NCBI GenBank assembly: GCA_963834725.1
Contig: CAWICN010000001.1
Coordinates: forward strand, 4,712,001-4,776,000
DNA from: PALSA-693 sp963834725
Lineage (GTDB): Bacteria; Actinomycetota; Acidimicrobiia; Acidimicrobiales; Palsa-688
Reading direction: 5' to 3'
Length of the DNA stretch: 64,000 nt
Shown piece after piece: positions 41,655-50,053 of this stretch. The notes below the pieces were generated by a model. It was not told the DNA's origin, did no database searches, and saw nothing but the letters and a program-made list of their open reading frames with translations. A program made the position numbers and the translations under genes. The first letter of the stretch is position 1. Each line of letters opens with the position of its first letter.

Positions 41655-42239
41655 TTACGTCCGCAGCCCGTGATACGGACGGCGGGAGGGATCAAGGTCG
41701 GCCCGGCGCGGGTTGGCCTGGTCTCGGGCGGACAGCACCGGGTTCGCGACCCCCCAATCGGCGCCGATCTCCGGATCGTTCCAGGCGACCCCAAGTTCGT
41801 CGGCGGGGTTGTAGTAGCTGTCCACCAGATAGGTCAGGGTCAGAGCGGTCAATGAGGCGAAGCCGTGCGCCACCCCGGGCGGAATAAAGACGCCAACTCC
41901 GTTGTCCCCGCTGATCTGCAGGGTTTGCGTCGCCCCCTCGGAGGGAGAGCCTTGCCGGAGGTCATGCAGAACGACGCGGGCCTGCCCCGCCGGGCACAGC
42001 CAGTAGTCCGCCTGGTGCAGGTGGTAGTGCAGGCCGACGACGGCGCCCGCGGACCTGTCCGACCGGTTGGCCTGCACCATTTCCCTTCCGAGCGGGAACC
42101 AGGACCGGCGGTACGTCTCAGCAAAACGACCCCGTTCGTCCCCGTGAGGCTCGGGCTGGACGGTCCATACATCAGCGATGATCGCGGACTCGGTAACGGT
42201 GGCCACCGTGGCCGAGCGTACTTCGACCTCGGAAAGCAC
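41655..42239 (-). CDS. dTDP-4-dehydrorhamnose 3,5-epimerase-like (RfbC family) protein
   Basis: 194 residues. Cupin-fold signature residues are present: DERGRFAETYRRSWF, QANRSDRSAGAVVGLHYHLHQADY (the catalytic His-containing strand), FIPPGVAHGFASL and TYLVDSYYNPADELGVAWNDP. Family members epimerise dTDP-4-keto-6-deoxy-glucose or related 4-keto sugars. RfbA, RfbB and RfbD are not in the window; an alternative substrate is the 4-keto product of Gmd. Start GTG 42239. Located 61 nt upstream of the UbiA-like gene, on the same strand. Confidence 0.9.
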   Translation of the reverse strand: MLSEVEVRSATVATVTESAIIADVWTVQPEPHGDERGRFAETYRRSWFPLGREMVQANRSDRSAGAVVGLHYHLHQADYWLCPAGQARVVLHDLRQGSPSEGATQTLQISGDNGVGVFIPPGVAHGFASLTALTLTYLVDSYYNPADELGVAWNDPEIGADWGVANPVLSARDQANPRRADLDPSRRPYHGLRT

Positions 42240-42366
42240 AGGCAGGCGTTAGATTGAACGCTGGATCCGCCACTCGGGAGCTGTGCGGGAGGTCGTGCGC
42301 AGGGCCGGGGCGTTGGACCCCTAGCTCTTCAGTACGGTGGCCGGCAGTCAACGAGTGGGAGGTGTC

Positions 42367-43422
42367 GTGGAGGGACTGGTCATCGGCGTTCCGGCTCATG
42401 ACGAGGGCGAAACCATCGCTGCGCTAGCGGATGCGCTGAGCCTTGGCGCCGCCCGCCTGGGTGAGGCCATCAAGTGCGAGCTGGTCCTGGCCTACCAGTC
42501 CGGCACTGACGACACCCTGGGCCAGTGGGAGTCCCGTCCGTTCCGAATCGCAAACCGTGTCCTGCGCTGCCCGGATGGCGTCTCTGGCAAGGGGTGCAAC
42601 GTCAAGCTGCTCATCCGTCACGCCCAGCAGACCGGCGCCCATCTCCTTCTCGTCGACGCCGACCTGCGCTCGTATCCGGCGTCGAACGTGGGCCTGTTCG
42701 TCGGCCAGGAAGACCTGGCGCACGCTGGCCTGACCCTTCCCTTGTGGTCCCGGCCTCGCGGTCAGGGCAACTCGACCGATTACCTCGCCTGCCCCTTGCT
42801 CTTCGCCGCGTTCCGCGCCCGTGTGCGTCAGCCGCTCGCCGGCCAGATGCTGCTCAGCCGGCGCTTCCTCGCCTCCCTCGATGTCGACGAGCTGCCTGAT
42901 GACTACGGGATCGACGTGGCGCTCACCATGCACGGCCTCGACACCAGGCTCCCGGTCACCCAGGTGGTGACGCCGTTTCCGGATCATCAGGGCGGCGGCA
43001 ACAGTCTCCGCATCATGGCCAACGTGGCGGTGACGATGTTCAAACGACTGTCGCGCGGTTCGCTGTCGGAGCGTCGAGATGTCGTCTGGCCCGAACGGTT
43101 CTGGGACGGCCTGAGTGCACCGCCTCCGTCGGCGAGGAGCCTGCAGGGGCTGATCGAACAGCTCGCCCCGCCGGGGCCTGCGGGCCGGTGGCGTGACCTG
43201 ATGGATCGTGACCCTGATGTCATACGGGATCTGTGGTGTGACCACCTCGCCGCCGCAGTTCGAGACGCTCGTGGTGGAGAGCCGCCGGAGGAAGTGGTGG
43301 GCCGACTGTCCTACCCGTTTCTCGTCCACGCCGAGTATCGCCGACGGCTGGCGGTCGGCCGGTCGAGCGCCGAGTCGTACGTGACGGACCTCGGCGAGCG
43401 TCTGGCCGCCGCCATCTCGTGA
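42367..43422 (+). CDS. GT2/GT81-like glycosyltransferase
   Basis: 351 residues from GTG 42367, preceded by GGGAGG 4 nt upstream. The GT-A fold shows VIGVPAHDEGETIAALADAL, a partially kept nucleotide site CELVLAYQSGTDDT, the motif DGVSGKGCNVKLL and the metal site LLLVDADLRSYPASN. The middle LPDDYGIDVALTMHGLDTRL resembles glucosyl-3-phosphoglycerate / mannosylglycerate synthases (GT81/GT78). It is followed by PIG-L, GNAT and PIG-L genes on the same strand with gaps of 14-25 nt, so it probably makes the glycoside that those enzymes deacetylate and acylate. Confidence 0.85.
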   Translation: MEGLVIGVPAHDEGETIAALADALSLGAARLGEAIKCELVLAYQSGTDDTLGQWESRPFRIANRVLRCPDGVSGKGCNVKLLIRHAQQTGAHLLLVDADLRSYPASNVGLFVGQEDLAHAGLTLPLWSRPRGQGNSTDYLACPLLFAAFRARVRQPLAGQMLLSRRFLASLDVDELPDDYGIDVALTMHGLDTRLPVTQVVTPFPDHQGGGNSLRIMANVAVTMFKRLSRGSLSERRDVVWPERFWDGLSAPPPSARSLQGLIEQLAPPGPAGRWRDLMDRDPDVIRDLWCDHLAAAVRDARGGEPPEEVVGRLSYPFLVHAEYRRRLAVGRSSAESYVTDLGERLAAAIS

Positions 43423-43436
43423 CCCGAGGACTTACG

Positions 43437-44189
43437 ATGCCCCGGACCGTCGTGATCGCGCCGCACCCCGATGACGATGTCCTCGGCTGTTCCGCGGTGC
43501 TGTACCGCGGCTCCGCGACCGTCGTGCACGTCACCGACGGCGTTCCGCCGTGGACGGCGCCCGAAGGGCGGGAGGAGACTCGATCCACTCGTCAAACCGA
43601 GTCGGCCCGGGCATGGGAGTCCTTGTCCAGCGAGGTGCGCCTGCTACCCCTGGGCTTCGGGGACCTGGTTGCCTGGCAGGCGGTAGGGGAGATCTGCGAC
43701 GCTCTCTGCGAGGTGATTGGCACCGCCGATGCCGACCGGGTCTTCCTGCCCGCCTACCAGCGCGGACACCCTGACCACGACGCCAGCTACCTGGCCGGCG
43801 CGCTCGCCCGCGACCGGCTGCCTGACATACCAGGTCGGACCTGGATGGTCTACGGGCTCTACGGGTTCGACCCGGAGCGGCGGCTGCGCTTCGGATGGTT
43901 GCCGCCCGACCCCTATGGCCCATCCGAAGCGCGTGGGGGTGACGATCTGCTCGAGGTCAAAGGACGCGCCCTGCGCCAGTTCGACAGCCAGGTCTGGCCG
44001 GGATCCGCCCTCGACTTGTGGTTGACCGAGCCGGCAGCTGAGCAATTCGCCCCCCTCCCCGCCCGATGGGACGTGCTGCCGGCGCTGCCTTGCTTCTATG
44101 ACGAAGAGCTGCAGTTCGGGCGTCACGGCGCGTCCATGGCGGCTGTCGAGTCGGCGTTCCACCAGGTCCTGGCAGCCCGGGCGAGCTGA
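43437..44189 (+). CDS. PIG-L-family deacetylase
   Basis: 250 residues from ATG 43437; a GTG at 43419 overlapping the previous stop is an alternative start. The zinc site is visible as VVIAPHPDDDVLGCSAVL (His-Pro-Asp-Asp) plus the distal YQRGHPDHDASYLAG. Members are metal-dependent N-deacetylases of GlcNAc-containing substrates (GPI PIG-L, MshB, BshB). The middle of the protein is diverged, so it is not a close MshB. It sits between the glycosyltransferase and the CelD-type acyltransferase, which suggests sequential action. Confidence 0.9.
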   Translation: MPRTVVIAPHPDDDVLGCSAVLYRGSATVVHVTDGVPPWTAPEGREETRSTRQTESARAWESLSSEVRLLPLGFGDLVAWQAVGEICDALCEVIGTADADRVFLPAYQRGHPDHDASYLAGALARDRLPDIPGRTWMVYGLYGFDPERRLRFGWLPPDPYGPSEARGGDDLLEVKGRALRQFDSQVWPGSALDLWLTEPAAEQFAPLPARWDVLPALPCFYDEELQFGRHGASMAAVESAFHQVLAARAS

Positions 44190-44210
44190 GCGCAGTTCGG
44201 TTTCAACGGG

Positions 44211-45161
44211 ATGAAGGTGACAGTGGTCCATCCGGTCGAGCTCGGACCGACGGAGTGGTCGCGGTGGGCGTCCTTCGCGCCTGGCCCCGCACTCGGCAGT
44301 CCGTTTCTGTCCTCCGAGTTCGCACGGGTCATCGGCGAGCAGCGCGACGATGCCAGGGTCGGCATCATCGACGAAGGTCCGACCACCCGTGGCTACTTTG
44401 CCTTCCAGGTCGACAGCGACCGCGTCGGGCGGCCGATAGGGGCGACCATCGCCGACGCCCAGGCGGTCATTTGTGATCCTGACTGGGACTTCGACGCGCG
44501 AGAGCTGGTAGCGGCCACCAGCCTGTCGTGCTGGCATTTCGATCACCTGATCGTGTCGCAGCGGCAGTTTGCTCCCTACCATCGCCAGCGCCACCGGGTC
44601 CCTGTTGTCGACCTGCGGGCCGGGCATCAGCACTTCCTCGACGAGGTCCGGGCCCATTCCAGGGATCTGCTGGCACAGGTCGGCCGCCGCCGCCGGAAGC
44701 TCGAACGCGAGGTGGGGCCGGTTTTGTGCGAATGGCAGAGCAACCAGCCGGGGGACGACATGAGCCAGCTCGAGCAGTGGAAGTCAGGTCAGTACGCACG
44801 GGATGCGACGTGGGACCGCTTCGCAACGCCCTGGATCGCCGAGGCCGTGCGGCGCCTCGCCCGGTCCCGCGATCCTGGCTGTACGGGCGTGCTGACCGCC
44901 CTGCGGGCCGGCGACCGGCTCATCGCTGCCCATTTCGGCTTGCTGGGCGTGGACCGACTGTCGTGGTGGTTCCCCGCCTACGACCCCGAGTTCGGGCGCT
45001 ACTCCCCGGGCCTTATCCTGCTGTTGTCCCTCATCGGAGAGGCAGCCGAGCGGGCTGTGCCGGTGATCGACCTGGGAAGGGGCGAGCACGGGTACAAACT
45101 GCGCGTCACACCGCACTTCTCGGAGGTGGCCGAAGGCTGTGTGGACGCCTCTTCTCCGTAA
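44211..45161 (+). CDS. CelD/BcsL-type GNAT acyltransferase (GNAT_6)
   Basis: 316 residues, the double-GNAT layout of CelD/FemAB-like proteins. N-terminal: WSRWASFAPGPALGSPFLSS, the typical start of CelD-type enzymes. C-terminal: GVLTALRAGDRLIAAHFGLL, WWFPAYDPEFGRYSPGLILLL and VIDLGRGEHGYKLRVTP, the conserved end of the family, which uses an acyl donor to modify sugars or peptidoglycan. A long Arg-rich helix (LLAQVGRRRRKLEREVG) joins the halves. It is the third gene of the GT2-like/PIG-L/GNAT/PIG-L run, so it may acylate the amine exposed by a deacetylase. Confidence 0.87.
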   Translation: MKVTVVHPVELGPTEWSRWASFAPGPALGSPFLSSEFARVIGEQRDDARVGIIDEGPTTRGYFAFQVDSDRVGRPIGATIADAQAVICDPDWDFDARELVAATSLSCWHFDHLIVSQRQFAPYHRQRHRVPVVDLRAGHQHFLDEVRAHSRDLLAQVGRRRRKLEREVGPVLCEWQSNQPGDDMSQLEQWKSGQYARDATWDRFATPWIAEAVRRLARSRDPGCTGVLTALRAGDRLIAAHFGLLGVDRLSWWFPAYDPEFGRYSPGLILLLSLIGEAAERAVPVIDLGRGEHGYKLRVTPHFSEVAEGCVDASSP

Positions 45162-45186
45162 TGACCAGGCCACCATAATGGGCGGC

Positions 45187-46038
45187 ATGCCCGTTCGAAC
45201 GTTGATGGCCATCCATGCGCACCCAGACGATGAGGTGATCTCCACCGGCGGGGTGCTGGCCCGCTACGCCGGCGAGGGGGTGCGCACGGTCGTGGTTACC
45301 TGCACCGATGGTTCGCAGGGCTTCGGTCCTGGCGGCAGCCTGCCCGGCGAGCCTGGCCACGACCGCGATGCCGTCGCCAAGGTCCGCAAAGAGGAGCTCG
45401 GGCGTTCCTGCGCCGCCCTCCAGGTGGGCCATCTGGAAATGCTCGGCTATCGAGACTCCGGCATGGCGGGCTGGGACGGCAACGGTGATCCGGACGCCTT
45501 CTGCAACCTCCCCGTCGAGCAGGGAGCCGCCCGGGTGGCTGCCCTGATCGAGCGGTATCAGCCGCAGGTGGTCCTGACCTACGACGAGAACGGCGGTTAC
45601 GGCCACCCCGATCACATCCAGACCCATCGAGTGGCCATGGCCGCCCTCGACCAGCTCACTGGACCCGCCGGCGCCACTGGACCCGCCGGCGCCACCGGAC
45701 CTGCGAAGGTGTACTTCGCGGCCCGCAGCCGGGCGCATGCTGAGCGCATGAGCGAGCTTCGTGAGCGACTGCACCTGCCGCCACGTCGGGGAAGCCGGCC
45801 GCGTGCTGCGCCGGTGGGCATACCGGACTCGCAGATCACCACGAGCATCGACACCAGGGGCGCCCTGGACCACAAGCGAGCCGCCCTGCAGGCCCATGCC
45901 AGCCAGTTGTCCGACACCGTCTGGGTCCAGGTCGGCGAGAACGAATTCGCCGAGTTGTTCGGCGAGGAGACATTCATCCGGGTCCGGGATCTGACCGGCG
46001 CCGACTTGCCGGAAACGGACCTGTTCGCAGGCGTGTGA
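45187..46038 (+). CDS. Mca/MshB-like PIG-L deacetylase or amidase
   Basis: 283 residues from ATG 45187 (ATG 45178 also possible). The zinc motif is LMAIHAHPDDEVISTGGVLA, followed by LGYRDSGMAGWDGNGDPDAF and VVLTYDENGGYGHPDHIQTH. These longer motifs are those of mycothiol-pathway enzymes (MshB, GlcNAc-Ins deacetylase; Mca, mycothiol S-conjugate amidase). A collagen-like insert GPAGATGPAGATGPAK at about residue 157 comes from an 18-bp DNA repeat (45658-45705) and is unusual for the family. It ends the four-gene run. Whether it acts on mycothiol or on the product of the neighbours is open. Confidence 0.9.
   Translation: MPVRTLMAIHAHPDDEVISTGGVLARYAGEGVRTVVVTCTDGSQGFGPGGSLPGEPGHDRDAVAKVRKEELGRSCAALQVGHLEMLGYRDSGMAGWDGNGDPDAFCNLPVEQGAARVAALIERYQPQVVLTYDENGGYGHPDHIQTHRVAMAALDQLTGPAGATGPAGATGPAKVYFAARSRAHAERMSELRERLHLPPRRGSRPRAAPVGIPDSQITTSIDTRGALDHKRAALQAHASQLSDTVWVQVGENEFAELFGEETFIRVRDLTGADLPETDLFAGV
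45658..45705 (+). repeat. 18-bp repeat inside the Mca/MshB-like gene
   Basis: CTGGACCCGCCGGCGCCA occurs twice in tandem, followed by a degenerate third copy; it encodes GPAGAT units. The period is a multiple of three, so copy changes keep the frame. Confidence 0.85.
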
Positions 46039-46063
46039 GCCCCTCTCGCGCTTTTCTGCAGCG

Positions 46064-46148
46064 CGATTCCCTTCAACCGGGCACATTTCGCGCCAGGGAA
46101 TCGGGGCGGGCCCCCCTTTGGGCACATTTTGCGCCAGGGAATCGGGGC
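46064..46148. repeat. Direct repeat pair with inverted repeat in convergent gap
   Basis: A 29-bp sequence (46079-46107) recurs at 46120-46148 with one difference visible. Upstream, CGATTCCCT (46064-46072) is the exact complement of AGGGAATCG inside each copy (46096-46104; 46137-46145), so alternative hairpins can form. It lies between convergent genes and may act as a terminator. The remaining gap to 46221 holds no gene. Confidence 0.75.
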
Positions 46149-46221
46149 CGCCCCCTCGTTCGGGCCCGATCCGCGGACAGAAACGAGGGAAGATGGTGGG
46201 CGCCCGGGTTCCGCGGTCCAT

Positions 46222-47172
46222 TCAGTCGGCCGCGTCGAGTTCAACCGGAATCGCGATGACGTCTACGAGGGCGTCGGATCGCAGCGCGGTCAGCGGCAGC
46301 GGCTGCCCGATGGCCTCGGCCAGCATGAGTCGCTGGAGGGCCTGCGCACTGCTCACCGGTTGATCGGCGGCGGTGAGCAGCAGGTCCCCGGGGCGCAGCC
46401 CGGCCCGAGCGGCGGGCCCGCCCGGCACCACCTCAGCGATGCGCAGTCCGTGGCGCTGACCCCGCTGCTCCGCGAGCGCTGGCGGCAACGGCGCCGGGGT
46501 GCCGGCCAGCCCGATATAGGCCCGGCGCACCCGTCCCTCCGCGAGCAGAGCCGCAATGATCTGCCGGGTGGTGCCGTTGATCGGGATGGCCAGGCCGACC
46601 CCGACGCCGGCCACGGCCGTGTTGATGCCGACGACCTCTCCGGTCGCGATGGCGAGCGCCCCACCCGAATTGCCGGGATTCAGGGCGGCGTCGGTCTGGA
46701 TGACATCGTCGATGACCCGGACACTGCTCCCGGCCTGGGTCGGCAACGACCGTCCCAATGCGCTGACGACTCCGGCGGTCACCGTGCCGGCGAGCCCGAG
46801 CGGATTACCCACGGCTACCACCAGCTGCCCGACTTTGAGGGTCGCGGCCTCACCAAGGCGGACCGGCGACGGCGTGGCACCATCGGCCCGGACCACGGCC
46901 AGGTCGGATAGCGGATCCGCGCCGACCACGTGGAACGGGATGGTGGTCCCGTCTGCGAAGGCGGCCTTCCCGGCATCGGCGCGGCCCACCACGTGAGCGT
47001 TGGTCAGGAGGAATCCGTCGTTGGTGAAGATCACCGCCGACCCCGCGCCGGTCTGGAAGTTGCCGTCCCGGCGCCGGTGCCCCACCTGCAGGGCCGCGAC
47101 GCGCGGGTTGAGCTCTGCGGCCACCGAGGTGACGACGTGCGAGTAGGCATCCATCGCGGTGATGTCGGTCAT
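46222..47172 (-). CDS. HtrA/DegP-like serine protease with PDZ domain
   Basis: 316 residues, preceded by a strong AGGAGGAG ribosome site. The chymotrypsin-fold triad is complete: His in FLLTNAHVVGRAD, Asp in DPLSDLAVVRAD, Ser in NPGNSGGALAIATGEVVG. A PDZ domain follows from about residue 225 (GLRIAEVVPGGPAARAGLRP). There is no signal peptide or membrane anchor at the N-terminus (MTDITAMDAYSHVV), unlike most actinobacterial HtrA proteins, so it may be cytoplasmic or exported by another route. It is divergent from the alpha/beta hydrolase gene. Confidence 0.93.
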   Translation of the reverse strand: MTDITAMDAYSHVVTSVAAELNPRVAALQVGHRRRDGNFQTGAGSAVIFTNDGFLLTNAHVVGRADAGKAAFADGTTIPFHVVGADPLSDLAVVRADGATPSPVRLGEAATLKVGQLVVAVGNPLGLAGTVTAGVVSALGRSLPTQAGSSVRVIDDVIQTDAALNPGNSGGALAIATGEVVGINTAVAGVGVGLAIPINGTTRQIIAALLAEGRVRRAYIGLAGTPAPLPPALAEQRGQRHGLRIAEVVPGGPAARAGLRPGDLLLTAADQPVSSAQALQRLMLAEAIGQPLPLTALRSDALVDVIAIPVELDAAD

Positions 47173-47378
47173 GCTCCTACTCCTCCTGTCCTTCTGCGTG
47201 CTGCCTGGTCTCCCCGCCTCGGGGCTTGCTTACATGATTACATCGACAGCTACTGTAGCCCTCCGTTGTCGCAAACCGGTCGGAGCGTCCCCTGGCGGAC
47301 GCTCAGGGACTCTCGGGTAGGCTCCGGGGCACTCTGAGTGAGCCGGCCGGGTGCTGAGCCGGCCGGAAAGGAGCAGCC

Positions 47379-48236
47379 ATGCCGGGAGCGGAGGCGAGGA
47401 CGGGTAGCGCCACGGGAACCTCCCGATACGTGGAACTCGATGGGATCCGCTTCCACTACCTCGACTGGGGTGGAGAGGGACCCCCACTGGTGATGCTGCA
47501 CGGCTTCACCGGCCATGCGCACACCTGGGATTACACGGCCCGGGCGCTCGTGGACCAGTACCGTGTGCTCGCCCTGGACCAGCGCGGTCACGGTGACAGC
47601 GATTGGGCGCCCGTGTACGGCTCGCGGCCGATGGTCGGCGACCTGCTCGCCTTCCTGGACACGTTGGACATGGAGCGAGTGACGCTTATGGGCCTGTCGA
47701 TGGGCGGAAACGTCGCCTATCTGTTTGCCGCGGCCCACCCCGAGCGAATTGAGCGGCTCATCATTGTAGACATCGGTCCGGAGATTGCTCCAACCGGGGG
47801 AGCCAGGATCGCGGCTGGCCTGGCTGGACCCGACGTCTTCGACTCCGAGGACGCAGCCGTCGCAGAGGCCCGAGCGGTCAACCCGCGGCCGACCGACGAA
47901 TCGCTGCGCCACCGGGTCTCCCATAACTTGAGACCGTTGCCCGACGGCCGTCTCACCTTCAAGTGGGACAAGGCCATGCGGGATGGGACCGCGGCGCGCG
48001 ACGACCACACCGTCGACGAGCGATGGGAGGCCTGGAGGGCTCTGGGTGGTCCACTCCTGCTGGTACGGGGCGCGGAGAGCGACATTCTCACGGCCGAGTT
48101 CGCGGAGCGGATGCTGGCTGTGAATCCCGCCGCCACGTGTGTCCTCGTGCCGGAATCCGGCCATAGCATCACCCTCGACCGCCCCGAAGGGCTGGTCGAT
48201 GTGCTCACACCCTGGCTGGCGGCGACCCGGCCCTGA
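47379..48236 (+). CDS. Alpha/beta-fold hydrolase
   Basis: 285 residues from ATG 47379, with AAAGGAG 7 nt upstream. Order: oxyanion-hole motif MLHGFTGHAHTWD, DQRGHGDSDWA, nucleophile elbow MGLSMGGNVAYLF (Ser near residue 108), acid region LLLVRGAESDIL, and His in VPESGHSITLDRPEG. Typical of esterases, epoxide hydrolase-like and C-C hydrolases; the substrate cannot be told. It stands alone, with a decayed GNAT gene directly behind it. Confidence 0.92.
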   Translation: MPGAEARTGSATGTSRYVELDGIRFHYLDWGGEGPPLVMLHGFTGHAHTWDYTARALVDQYRVLALDQRGHGDSDWAPVYGSRPMVGDLLAFLDTLDMERVTLMGLSMGGNVAYLFAAAHPERIERLIIVDIGPEIAPTGGARIAAGLAGPDVFDSEDAAVAEARAVNPRPTDESLRHRVSHNLRPLPDGRLTFKWDKAMRDGTAARDDHTVDERWEAWRALGGPLLLVRGAESDILTAEFAERMLAVNPAATCVLVPESGHSITLDRPEGLVDVLTPWLAATRP

Positions 48237-48637
48237 CGGCGACCGCCCGGCGACCTCGCTGCTCGAGCCGAAACGGGCCCAGCTGGGTTACAACCGCAAC
48301 GCCGAAGGGGTTGGGCACAACCTGCGCACCGCCGCGGCTGGAGTCGTCTATGTGGCCGACGCGGGCAGGCAGGTAGTCGGCCTGCTGGCCATGTCAGTCC
48401 ACCGCCAATTCCATTGGAAAGCATCGATCGCCTCAGTGGACGCGCTCGTGATCGATCGGGCGCAGCGATCCCGCGGCGTAGGCACCATCCTGCTCGATGC
48501 TGCCACCGCCCACGCGGAGCGGGATAGCTGCATTCTCATCGAGGTATTCGAACCGCCGGCGTCGCCGCGCCCGACAATTCTACAAACGACACGGATTCGA
48601 AGGCACCAGTGTCTACTTCGTCAAGCATCTCAGTTGA
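48237..48637 (+). pseudogene. Decayed GNAT acetyltransferase
   Basis: One frame gives AQLGYNRNAEGVGHNLRTAA, VVGLLAMSVHRQFHW, VDALVIDRAQRSRGVGTILL (the acetyl-CoA loop) and then loses similarity. Another frame gives the expected end ARQFYKRHGFEGTSVYFVKH before a TGA at 48635. So there is a frameshift near 48555, and the 5' end has no plausible start. Confidence 0.75.
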
Positions 48638-48764
48638 CGGATGGACGCCAGTCGATTTTCCGAACTCGCTCCAGATACACCGACGGCGACAGCGTCCTGT
48701 CGCGAAAAGTCGCCTTTGATTTTGATCCGCAGGAGGAAGCGACAACGAGGTGGACAAACCGACA

Positions 48765-48941
48765 GTTCCGATCGCCGGACCGTTCTCGCGGAGATTACCG
48801 ACGCTGGGTGGGCGCGTTCAGGTTGCGATCCACGCCCTCGCGAAGGCCCGGTTCGGAACGGCAGCCCTCGACGCGGATCAACGAAAGGCGACCGTGAGGA
48901 TCATCCGCGACTTCCGCATCGCCCGTGGTGAATCGTGCTGA
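48765..48941 (+). pseudogene. Possible MarR-family regulator remnant
   Basis: Two overlapping frames together read SSDRRTVLAEITDAGWAR and then VQVAIHALAKARFGTAALDA up to a TGA at 48939. This resembles the wing and C-terminal dimerisation helix of a MarR regulator, with one frameshift and no N-terminal half. A 63-residue ORF (48750-48941) covers the second part. Tentative. Confidence 0.4.
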
Positions 48942-49096
48942 CGGGCCAGAGTGGAGAGATCGTTGGTGTCGACTCCGCTCCGACCTCCGATCGCGCCAAC
49001 CATCCGTGATGCCGAGACGCATTTCGGGCCCACAATGGTCGCAGGAATGAGTGAGCGCCTCTCGCCAGGAGCGTCTCATAGCTGGACCACCAGGGC

Positions 49097-49537
49097 CTAC
49101 GGGGTGAGGGGCGGCAGCCCTCGTGTGTCAGCCCAAACGAAACGTAGTCGCTCGGTCTGCTCGGTCCAACGTCGCCCGCCAGAATCCCGTCGCTCGCGGA
49201 TCCGTTTCCGCGACGATCGCCTGCAGGCGGTTCGCCCCGAGGGTTGCGAGTCGCTTCTCCGCGGCCTGCAGAAGCCGGGTGGCCAGTCCGCGGCGCCTCC
49301 GAGCCGGGGCGACGGCGAGACGCTAGATGCTGCCTCGCCAGCCGTCCCAGGCGGCGACGATCGACCCCACCAGCTGCCGGTTCGTCTCGGCTACGAGGAG
49401 CGCACCGGGATCGTGTTGGATGAGCCGCTCCAGGCTCTGGAGGTCATCGGTGTGGCTGGGCTCGACCTCAGCGTCGTCCACAGCCGAAGTACGGATGGCA
49501 GGTCCTCCGAACGGGCGGTCCGAATGGTGGCTTCCAT
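49097..49537 (-). pseudogene. Decayed GNAT acetyltransferase with intact promoter
   Basis: From ATG 49537: MEATIRTARSEDLPSVLRLW, then a frameshift, then AEVEPSHTDDLQSLERLIQ and ETNRQLVGSIVAAWDGWRGS. An in-frame TAG (just before 49323) interrupts the acetyl-CoA loop, which continues as RLAVAPARRRRGLATRLLQA. After GFW a second frameshift leads to WTEQTERLRFVWADTRG and a TAG at 49097. TACCCT lies 6 nt upstream of the ATG, so the gene would still be transcribed. Confidence 0.8.
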
Positions 49538-49543
49538 GACCGA

Positions 49544-49549
49544 AGGGTA
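49544..49549 (-). promoter_or_regulatory. -10 element of the decayed GNAT gene
   Basis: TACCCT on the minus strand with the 6-nt spacing seen at the other leaderless genes here. Confidence 0.5.
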
Positions 49550-50053
49550 GAGGCCGGCACGGAGTTCTGCTCCTGAGTCTGCTACCCCTATCGGCAGATC
49601 CGCTCGGCCGTGGCCCGGCCATCGTCGACTATCAGCGTGGGTCCACGCCAGAAGGATCAGTCGGTGTAAGGAGAGTCCCTTCGCCAGCTCCGGACCAGAT
49701 CGCTCAGGCGGCCGATGGACTTTTCGAAAGGGGGTGCCACAGGAACGATCAGACGATCAATATCCGGGCCGCCCGGGAGCCGGGCAGGTTACTTAGGGGC
49801 CCGGACGACAGCAGAGCGGTCACCAGCAAACGTTGCTGAGGGCAGCCCGAACTCGACCAGGCTTGGCGCGCGATCCCGACCTCTCAGCAACCAGGGCTCC
49901 CTGACGTACCTCTTGCCAGCTTGACCCGAAGGTCTCCAACAGGAGGTCGACCAGCATCCCCCAAAACTTAGGTCGGTGGGCAGAGCTTGCCCACAGCCGC
50001 GCCGAGGCGCTTCGACGGTCGTGATCCCTAATTTCGTGTCGAGCTCCGGGGGG
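49550..50053. other. Gene-free stretch, possible coding debris
   Basis: About 500 nt without an intact gene. One minus-strand frame near 49660-49780 reads RLIVPVAPPFEKSIGRLSDL before a stop, which could be the tail of a lost gene, but no family can be named. Confidence 0.4.
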
